From positions 1 through 7,356 of the forward strand of contig JAPYWO010000050.1 of assembly GCA_028276305.1 (NCBI GenBank): a stretch of 7,356 bases of DNA, read 5' to 3'. This document shows, one piece after another, positions 1 through 7,100 of this stretch. Below the pieces are notes generated by a model that was not told the DNA's origin, ran no database searches, and was given only the letters and a program-made list of their open reading frames with translations. The first letter of the stretch is position 1. Each line of letters begins with the position of its first letter. Position numbers and translations under genes: made by a program. This DNA is from Candidatus Thermokryptus sp. (GTDB lineage: Bacteria > Bacteroidota > Ignavibacteria > Kryptoniales > Kryptoniaceae).

Positions 1-2572
1 TGAAAAGCGTCAAGGTCGCTGAGAATGACCCGTTCATCTTCGGATAAGCATTTCCAAGGAACTCCTTTTGAGTTCCAACAGCAACAGCTGCATCTGCAAT
101 CGCATTCATAATTGTTCGCCTGTGTGACGGGTTCTGGAAATTGTAAGACGGATTATTACGATAGCTATTCAATCTCGCTAAAGCAGTCGTCAATGAACCT
201 TGCTTTATGCCGATAAGCTTATATCCCCAGAAGGAGTTTATAGGATAGCCCTCTCTAACCTCACCTATTCCACCAAGACCATACGGAAGTGGTGCAGTTC
301 CACCAAGTGATGTGACTTTGTTATCATTGGTTGACAACATGAAGTTAACATCAAGAGAAACATTTGAAGTAGAAATTGGCAAAGCCCTTATCGTGAGTTC
401 AATACCCTTATTTCTCACCTCACCTACATTTGTCAATTGAAGATTTAACCATCCCTCAGATGGTGGATAGCGTTTCAACAGCAATGCATCTTTTGTAACT
501 TGATTATAAACTGTGAACTCAATTCCTAACCTATCGTTGAAGAAACCGGCATCAAAACCAAATTCCAGCTCATCGCTTCTTTCCGGTTTGAGTTTTCTAT
601 TACCGATATTTCCTGGGGTTACCGCTGGAACACCATCAAGCCCAGCTACAGCATCCCATGTTCTTTCTTTATCAAAAACACCCGGAGCCAAACCAGCCTG
701 ACCCCAAGCAGCTCTCAATTTCATTGAGTTCCAAAACGACTTTGGCCAGAAGCCAAGTTCTGAGAGTATAAAAGATGCCTGTGCTTTCGGATAAAGGGCA
801 AGCCCATAATCAGGACCAAAACCACTATTTCCATCAAGTCGCAATGCCCCAGTTACAAAAAGCATATTTGAGAACCCAATTTGCTCTTGTGCAAAAATTC
901 CACCATTAATTACCCTATATCTATACTCTTCAGCTGTCCTCACGGCACCGGCAGAGATTACAGATAACCCAGGTGCTGGAAAGTCCCTTCCTTGTCCAAA
1001 AACTCTATAATCGGAATCAGCAAATCCTTGCAAGCCAGCTGTAAATGAAGATGTAACTTTATCTGAAATTGCAACATGCCAAGCTAATGAATAATCAAGC
1101 GTTAAGGAATAAAAAGTTCTCCTTTGATTACCCTTCATTCCATAAGGATAGTAAATAAAACCAAGCCCGTATGGGAAAAGTTGTTCATTCTCTTCGGCAG
1201 TAACATCAAAACCAATTGTTAACTTTTGTCTAAATGTCCCAAAAGGTCTGTGATTCCAAGTCACTCCACCTGTAAAAGCGTGCGTCGTCTGAAGGTTATT
1301 CAGCTCACGCGCAATACTCAAAGGTGTAAATGGCTCACCGTAAGGGTTAGTTGGAGTAGCCAAATTTCTCCTCGCAAGCAAAGCATTTGGGACTAAACCA
1401 TAGATATTATTATCGTTGTTGGGTCTTTTCAACCTTGAGTAAGTGTATCCTGCGGTCGCTTGAATATCCCAATTTTCACTTCCAACGGCGTTTAAATTAC
1501 CCCTAAATGACACTCTCCTAAACCAGTTTGATGGGATTGATCCAACTTCATTTTCGTAACGTCCAGAGACATAGTAACCAACAGAGGGCGTTCCTCCCCT
1601 AATTGATGCAAAATACGCCTCATACGGACCTGTTGAAAGCAAACTATTAGCAAGACCTTCGCTTGCCACTTTAACACTGTCTGGGGTTCTCCTTGCTCCA
1701 AGTTTTATATCTTCTCCAGTTGGGAATATACCAATTAAATAGCCGGTTGAATATAACTTTTTCGGGACACTAACACCGCCTCTTTCAATTGTAAAGTTAA
1801 TCGTCGGTTGCCCGCTTATACCTTTCTTCGTAAATATCTGGATGACACCATTAGCTGCCTGAGTTCCATAAAGCGTCGTAGCAGCTGCTCCTTTTATAAC
1901 CTCAATTCTTTCAATGTCTGCTGGGATAATGTCATTCAATCTTGATGGATGCTGACCTCCTGTCCAAACGGTTCCATAATCAATCTGCGCATTGTCTATT
2001 CTAACGCCGTCAACATAAATTAACGGTTGATTGCTTTGAGACACGCTGATAAGTCCCCTTAATCTTATAGCAGCTGCACTTCCAGCTTGACCTGAGCTTG
2101 GCAAAGCAACAAGCCCAGATACCCTTCCCTGCAAAACCTCTGTGATGCTTCTAACCGGAGCGATCTCAATATCCTTTATCGTTACCGTCCCTACCGTATT
2201 TCCAACGCTTCTCTTTTCAAGAGCAGTCCCCGTTCCTGTTACAACAATTTCATCAAGCTGTAACGCCGTCGGAGAAAGATAAAAATCAACAGTGGCTGTT
2301 TCGCCGGGTCTAACGGTAACCTCCTTCGTTTGAGCACCATACCCGATAAATCTCGCCTGAACTTTGTATGTACCCGGTTTCACATTTTTGATTATATAAT
2401 TCCCATTAACATCGGTCGCCGAACCCAACTGTGTCCCAACTATAATAACAGACGCAGCTGGGAGCGGATTGTTCGTCTCTTTATCATAAACTGTTCCTCT
2501 TATTTCACCCACCTGCCCAAATGCAGAGACAACAAATGAAATAATCAACGATAAAATTACTGAACTTCTCAT
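1..2572 (-). CDS. Second SusC/RagA-family TonB-dependent receptor, divergent subclass (3' end beyond window)
   Basis: This is an outer-membrane TonB-dependent importer. It starts at ATG 2572, and 857 codons are open to the window edge without a stop. Full-length relatives suggest that about 100-200 residues are missing at the C-terminus. Residues 1-20 are a Sec signal peptide (MRSSVILSLIISFVVSAFGQ) with no lipobox. Residues 22-103 form a carboxypeptidase-regulatory-like beta domain (GEIRGTVYDKETNNPLPAAS, then DVNGNYIIKNVKPGTYK). The TonB box LDEIVVTG is at 106-113, and the plug spans about 112-255. It contains IRLRGLISVSQSNQPLIYVD and the signature IERIEVIKGAAATTLYGTQA followed by ANGVIQIFTKKG. 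Barrel landmarks include LKPERSDELEFGFDAGFFND near residues 655-675 and NKGIELTIRA beyond it. The last visible residues, YPKMNGSFSATLTLF, match the usual late-barrel motif. The plug signature differs clearly from that of the first receptor, so this is not a recent duplicate. Whether a SusD partner follows is not visible. Confidence 0.95.
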   Translation of the reverse strand, partial: MRSSVILSLIISFVVSAFGQVGEIRGTVYDKETNNPLPAASVIIVGTQLGSATDVNGNYIIKNVKPGTYKVQARFIGYGAQTKEVTVRPGETATVDFYLSPTALQLDEIVVTGTGTALEKRSVGNTVGTVTIKDIEIAPVRSITEVLQGRVSGLVALPSSGQAGSAAAIRLRGLISVSQSNQPLIYVDGVRIDNAQIDYGTVWTGGQHPSRLNDIIPADIERIEVIKGAAATTLYGTQAANGVIQIFTKKGISGQPTINFTIERGGVSVPKKLYSTGYLIGIFPTGEDIKLGARRTPDSVKVASEGLANSLLSTGPYEAYFASIRGGTPSVGYYVSGRYENEVGSIPSNWFRRVSFRGNLNAVGSENWDIQATAGYTYSRLKRPNNDNNIYGLVPNALLARRNLATPTNPYGEPFTPLSIARELNNLQTTHAFTGGVTWNHRPFGTFRQKLTIGFDVTAEENEQLFPYGLGFIYYPYGMKGNQRRTFYSLTLDYSLAWHVAISDKVTSSFTAGLQGFADSDYRVFGQGRDFPAPGLSVISAGAVRTAEEYRYRVINGGIFAQEQIGFSNMLFVTGALRLDGNSGFGPDYGLALYPKAQASFILSELGFWPKSFWNSMKLRAAWGQAGLAPGVFDKERTWDAVAGLDGVPAVTPGNIGNRKLKPERSDELEFGFDAGFFNDRLGIEFTVYNQVTKDALLLKRYPPSEGWLNLQLTNVGEVRNKGIELTIRALPISTSNVSLDVNFMLSTNDNKVTSLGGTAPLPYGLGGIGEVREGYPINSFWGYKLIGIKQGSLTTALARLNSYRNNPSYNFQNPSHRRTIMNAIADAAVAVGTQKEFLGNAYPKMNGSFSATLTLF

Positions 2573-2579
2573 AGTCGTT

Positions 2580-2585
2580 CCTCCT
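2580..2585 (-). promoter_or_regulatory. Perfect Shine-Dalgarno site of the second receptor
   Basis: Minus-strand AGGAGG sits 7 bases before the ATG at 2572 (AGGAGGAACGACTATG). It fixes this as the start codon, in agreement with the signal peptide encoded directly after it. A full consensus Shine-Dalgarno is uncommon in core Bacteroidia, where leaders are usually A-rich without one. Confidence 0.85.
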
Positions 2586-2605
2586 ATAAAGTTTGTTTTT
2601 TTATC

Positions 2606-2633
2606 AAAAAGCCGTGGCAAAAGCCACGGCTTT
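2606..2633 (-). terminator. Rho-independent-terminator-like hairpin after the SusD-like gene
   Basis: On the minus strand GCCGTGGC (2630-2623) pairs perfectly with GCCACGGC (2618-2611) across a TTTT loop. Three A-T pairs (AAA/TTT) extend the stem to 11, and the 3' arm runs into TTTTT, then GATAAAAAAAC. It starts 26 bases after the SusD stop codon. It has the classic terminator shape, although the T run is only five long and part of it is in the stem. The plus-strand reading has only TTT after the stem, so the minus strand is the functional direction. The hairpin ends only 20 bases before the ribosome-binding site of the next gene. Confidence 0.75.
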
Positions 2634-2659
2634 GAAAATTGGGAAATTAACACAACCAA

Positions 2660-4096
2660 TTATTTCGTCCCGCCATTGACTCTTGTCTTTTCATAAAGAT
2701 CAGCTGATGTCTGCTTCGGTGTATTCGGGTTCGTTGAAACCTCGCTTTGCGGGTAGAACAATCTCTGCGGGAATTGTGTACCGCGCTTCGGAGTAAGTTG
2801 AACTGTTTGTCCCGTAGAAGGATCAACATAATTCACTTTATAATCAATCCTACGCAAGAAATTGAATACCTCAACATGATGCATCAATGCAAGGTACATC
2901 TCATTAAAGATCGCTTGGAGAACCTGTGCCTGATCATTCCCAAAATCCGCTGGGGTAAGATTTGTGCTCAATGTAGTCCCAAAAATGTTATTAGCGTATT
3001 CCCTTGCTTTATTTAGATAACTTACAGCGTTTGCTAAATCTCCTTTTCTCGCATATGCCTCCGCGATCAAAAGCAATGTCTCGGAAGCCCTTATAACTGG
3101 GAAATAGGCATTTTGAGCATATGCCCGCGTTGTGTTCAAATCGTTGCTATCAGCTGTAAAGTAATAATTAAATCTACCAGCTTCGCTTGCTCCCCGCGAG
3201 CCGAGCATTTTAACAGCGAAGCATTTCAATGCTCTAAGATAACCAGACCTATCTTGAACGAGGAAAGAATACCAAAGGTTCATATTCCCTTGATATGTCG
3301 TCCCGTGCGTGAAAACAAGGTCATCAGCGCCGTAACCAGCTGCTGGTGCGGTTCCTGTCCTCGTTGTTGATGTTATACCATTAAGTCCTGCCTGTATTAC
3401 TTGATCAAGGATTGCCGTTGGATAATTATCCTTCCTTGCCAGATGCATTAAATATCTTGCCTTTGCTGAATATGCTGCCTTTATCCATTTCGTTACTTTT
3501 CCACCGGTTGAGTATACATCTTGCGGTAGGTCTGCTGTATTTTGCTGAAGGACTTGAATACCCTCATCAAGCGCAGCTATTGCAGCGTTATAAACATCAA
3601 TTTGATTGTCATACTTCGGCGTTAATGTTTTCTCTGGCTGAGCTGCTTCGGAATATGGCACATCTCCCCAAAGTGCTGCTACATTTCCCATATGTATTCC
3701 TTCAAGAACCTTTGCTGCGCCATATAAATTCATAAAACCTTCGCTTTTCGCTTTCGTCTGCGTTATCTTCAAATTCGTTAAAACACGGGTATAAGCCAGG
3801 AACCAATCATTTGAGAAATCATTTGCAGTTATATTGTAGATATCAAAAGAAGCAAATTGTCTATCAGCACCGGTTGCTTGCTGAGCCCAAACAGCTGCAA
3901 GTTGGCTTGGGAATGCCTCATAAAATTCAATAAATGCTGTTTGTGCTCCAACGAATGTCTTTGGCGATGGCGCTGTTGTAGGCGCAAGTGGATCAGTATC
4001 GTAACCCTTGACATAATCCTCTGTTATCTTTGAGCAACCCATTACAAATAAAACCATCGCCAATGCAACACTTATTAAACCTATTGTTTTCCTCAT
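2660..4096 (-). CDS. SusD/RagB-family outer-membrane lipoprotein
   Basis: This surface lipoprotein is expected to bind substrate and act as the hinged lid of the SusC barrel encoded just upstream. It has 478 residues, slightly short for a family usually near 500-550. Residues 1-20 form a lipoprotein signal peptide, with a charged MRK start, a hydrophobic core and the lipobox VMGC; Cys21 is the acylation site. The mature N-terminus SKITEDYVKGYDTDP fits the acidic stretch common after the Cys in surface-exposed lipoproteins. Helical TPR-like segments include NLYGAAKVLEGIHMGNVAAL (123-142), with WGDVPYSEA following, and VIRASETLLLIAEAYARKGD (334-353). Near the C-terminus, EVFNFLRR (409-416) and QRLFYPQSEVSTNPN (444-458) match the usual SusD ending. 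The assignment to the SusD/RagB superfamily, perhaps the SusD-like_2 branch, is secure. The ligand is unknown, and no carbohydrate-active enzyme nearby supports a sugar. Confidence 0.96.
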   Translation of the reverse strand: MRKTIGLISVALAMVLFVMGCSKITEDYVKGYDTDPLAPTTAPSPKTFVGAQTAFIEFYEAFPSQLAAVWAQQATGADRQFASFDIYNITANDFSNDWFLAYTRVLTNLKITQTKAKSEGFMNLYGAAKVLEGIHMGNVAALWGDVPYSEAAQPEKTLTPKYDNQIDVYNAAIAALDEGIQVLQQNTADLPQDVYSTGGKVTKWIKAAYSAKARYLMHLARKDNYPTAILDQVIQAGLNGITSTTRTGTAPAAGYGADDLVFTHGTTYQGNMNLWYSFLVQDRSGYLRALKCFAVKMLGSRGASEAGRFNYYFTADSNDLNTTRAYAQNAYFPVIRASETLLLIAEAYARKGDLANAVSYLNKAREYANNIFGTTLSTNLTPADFGNDQAQVLQAIFNEMYLALMHHVEVFNFLRRIDYKVNYVDPSTGQTVQLTPKRGTQFPQRLFYPQSEVSTNPNTPKQTSADLYEKTRVNGGTK

Positions 4097-4104
4097 TTTA
4101 CCTG

Positions 4105-4108
4105 CTCC
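4105..4108 (-). promoter_or_regulatory. Ribosome-binding site of the SusD-like gene
   Basis: GGAG lies 8 bases before the ATG at 4096, and a second AGG sits 4 bases before it (minus-strand GGAGCAGGTAAAATG). It supports this start codon, which also gives a proper lipoprotein signal peptide. The leader just upstream is very AT-rich and contains the palindrome TTTTTAAAAA at 4118-4127. Confidence 0.75.
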
Positions 4109-4142
4109 GATTTTTTCTTTTTAAAAATTTCAAAGAGAAAAG

Positions 4143-4171
4143 GGAAGAGCAGTCAGTTAAACTGCCCTCCC
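4143..4171 (-). terminator. Intercistronic hairpin with pyrimidine tract between the first receptor and SusD
   Basis: Read on the minus strand, GGGAGGGCAGT (4171-4161) pairs with ACTGCTCTTCC (4153-4143). The stem has 11 pairs including two G-U wobbles, around a 7-base loop, and is followed by CTTTTCTCTTT. It starts 9 bases after the receptor stop codon. A competing inner fold, CAGTT-T-AACTG, is also possible. The T tract is interrupted, so this is more likely a partial terminator or an mRNA-stabilising 3' end than a full stop. The SusD gene begins 46 bases further on and presumably needs readthrough. The pairing is seen in the sequence; the function is inferred. Confidence 0.5.
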
Positions 4172-4180
4172 AAACTTTTA

Positions 4181-7100
4181 TTAATAATTGATGCTAAGCG
4201 AGAAAATAACGCTCTTCATCGGTGGATTATTGAAGTAGTCAAGTCCCTGACCGTTCGTCGGTCCAGTGAGGTTGGTCTCTGGGTCAATTCCTGTATACTT
4301 CGTCCATATCTTAAAGTTCCTCAAAATAAGCCCAAGGTCAATGCTCTCAAGTCCAAACCTTCTCAACGGGATGTTAACAGTTAATGAAACCTCTCTCAAC
4401 TTAACATAGCCACCATCTTCAATGAACTGTTCAGATGGTCCAGTAAACCCAGAACCTGGACCTGACCAGAAATAGTACTCGTCTACAATCACCGGACCGC
4501 CTCCAAAATTAGCAATGTAACCGCGGAATGAAACAGTACCATCTGGGTTCTTTATATAGGTTTTTCTGGTTGGATACAAGCTTATCATCTCGTTCGGGGT
4601 TCTACCAAGATAATTCTTCAAAGTGTTCGCTTGATCTGCTGTTAAAGTTGTCCACCAGTTTTGATCGCCATGTGTTCCGAAGTAATACAAAGCGCCTTTA
4701 GTTCCGTTCCAAATCTTTCCACCTTTAGAGACATCAACCACCACATTGAGAGTTACCCTTCCATATCTCAAAGTATTAATTATACCAGCTCTCCAATCGG
4801 GATTGGGGTCTCCAAGAACTCCATAAGTTGGTGAGGGCACTGGGAATCCATTTGCATCAAGTTTTATATCACCTTTCTTGAAATTATACGGCTTACCGCC
4901 AATTGTAACTGTTGTGTCTCTGTCCCATCTCTCCCATCTTGAACCGTAGATCACGCCAAGTTGATAACCTGCGACAGCCCTTGAGCTTGGATCAACGAAA
5001 CCAGCAAGAGTAACGGATTCAATTCCAGGAGCAAGCTCAACGACGGTATTCTTATTTTGCGACCAGTTAACCGTCGTCGTCCAAGTGAAAGCACCCAACC
5101 TCAACCATTCAGCGATTACTTGAATTTCCGTCCCCTTGTTTTCAATCTTTGCAGTGTTAGCCCATCTTGATGAGAAGCCACTTGATGGAGGAACAGCAAC
5201 ATTCAAGATGGCATCCCAGGTCTTGTTAAAGTATCTTGTATAGCTCAAGCTTAATCTATCGTTGAGGAATCTCAAATCAAATCCAAATTCCGTCTCCCTT
5301 GTCATCTCTGGTTTTAATTTCGGATTTCCAAGCTGAGATGATTGAACAGCTCCACCGCCATAGTATATTGCATTTGTCGTTGGACCCCAACCGTTCCCAA
5401 AGCTTGCATTTACATAGTATGTTTTCGTCACATATGCTGGTGGTCTAACACCAGCAAGACCAATAGCTGCACGAACCTTTCCAAAGGAAAGAATTGGCTG
5501 TCCAGAGAAGAAAGGCAACTTCGTAAATTCCCACGCAACGCTTCCGGATGGGAAGAAATAAGTCATCCCTGATTCAGTCCCATAAGTTGATGCGCTTTCA
5601 TTTCTCCCGCTTAAGCGAACATAAACTTGATCAAATACATCAACAGCAAGTTCTCCGTAAAATGCACCTGTCCTGACTATCGTCTTACCTTCATCAGGCA
5701 AATAGTCAAGTGTGTTAAGTATGTATGGTGGAGCATCCGTTAAGATAAACCTCGTTCCCTGCACGAATGTGTTATCCGTTTGCTCATGATCAAGATGGAA
5801 GCCAAGCAACAAAGATGAACTTGCAATTTTCCCCAATTGACCTTTGAATCTGACCATAAAGTCGGTGTTAAGTTGATACTGCGAAATCACTTGCCTTGTC
5901 ACCCTACCGGTTGGCACAGCAGCATCTTGATATGGCCAGAGTTGGTTTCTCCTATCGGTGTAATAATCAGCACCAATCCTGTAAGTAAAGTTCAACCATT
6001 TGAACGGATCATAACTTATCTCAGCGCTTCCAAAAACCCTGTCTGTGTAAAACAATGTGTTATTTTTGTAGATCGTAAAGAAAGGATTGTTGTACCCAAC
6101 GCCACGCGTTGGATCACCTTCACCGTTTCTATAAGACCTGTGCGAATTTGGCGTTATAGCACCTGTTGGCGATTTATAATCCACAAGATATGGTTGGTTA
6201 TTAAAGTCAGGCGGTGTTCTAAATGCGCCAAGCAAAAGACCACTTATATTTGAACCTTGCTGTACTCTATTGGTAGATGTCTTAACATACGCAGCATTTA
6301 TCCTTGCAGTTATATTCTCAGCGAATCTCCTTGATACATTACCGCGAATTGAAGTCCTCTTGAAATCACTGTTAGCAAGTATTATCCCCTGTTCGTCCAA
6401 CCTCTCTGCATTAAGATAGAATGTACCCCACTCATCACCGCCACTTATTTCAATTGAATAGTTCTGAGTTATCGGCTTGCGGAAAAGCTCTGTCGCATGG
6501 TCATATGTATCCTTTGACCTCTTAACAACAATTCTTGAATATGGATAATCAGGTCTTGCCAACGAATCCGGACCACCTGGTCTATCAGCAATTCTATCAC
6601 CCCAGCTCAAAGCAGAGTTAAACACAAAATTACCATATTGACCTTGCCCAAATTCTCTCTGCAATGGGAAAGGTCTCAAAAGCTCAGAGCTATGAATCCT
6701 TGACTTAAGCGATAACCTGACCTTCCTTTGAGCTGAAAATGTCCCGGATTTCGTCTTGATAACTATGACACCGTTTGCAGCTCTTGCGCCCCAGATAGCA
6801 GCAGCTGCAGGACCTTTCATCACTTCAATTGATTCAATATCCTCCGGGTTTATATCAACATTTCTTGAAATTGTTGAAACATTGCCAACGCTTGCCCCAA
6901 AGGTTGAATTCCAAATCGGAACTCCATCAACCACAATCAACGGCTGATTCGCCGTTTGAAGCGACCTTGGACCACGAAGGACTATTCTCGTTGCAGAGCC
7001 GGGGTCACCAACAGCATCAATTGTGAAGACACCAGGCGCTTTGACAGCGATTGAAGAAATCACATTTGTATAACCACTTCTTAAAATTTGCTCACCCGTT

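Noticed and set aside
1492..1701. Minus-strand 69-codon frame
   Set aside because: It lies in a different frame inside the second receptor, whose own frame is open and conserved throughout.
1..2572. Possible frameshift or pseudogene, since no long uninterrupted gene with a stop is found here
   Set aside because: Reading the minus-strand frame from ATG 2572 codon by codon shows no in-frame stop down to position 2. The gene is simply cut by the window edge.
2586..2610. Possible promoter (TTGATA and TTTATA) just before the second receptor
   Set aside because: The two boxes are only 11 bases apart and the second one abuts the Shine-Dalgarno site, leaving no room for a transcript start. The Bacteroidota-type TTG...TAnnTTTG pattern was also not found at proper spacing.
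3412..3735. Plus-strand open frame of 107 codons within the SusD-like gene
   Set aside because: It is fully antisense to a well-supported conserved gene, has no domain-like sequence and no convincing ribosome-binding site. It is a shadow frame, as are the other plus-strand frames at 2747-3016, 3113-3370 and 2330-2539.
4118..4127. TTTTTAAAAA palindrome before the SusD-like gene as an operator
   Set aside because: A ten-base A/T palindrome in an AT-rich leader is easily expected by chance and nothing else in the spacer supports a protein-binding site.
5837..6253. Plus-strand open frame of 138 codons antisense to the first receptor
   Set aside because: The opposite strand is a continuous conserved receptor barrel. 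The frame's product is rich in Cys, Ile and Trp without any recognisable motif, as expected of a chance frame.
1885..6810. Recurring AGCAGCTGC-like words
   Set aside because: Their scattered copies mostly fall on Ala-rich coding stretches, including the conserved AAA runs of both receptor plugs. They show no regular spacing or flanking conservation, so they are codon use rather than a repeat family.
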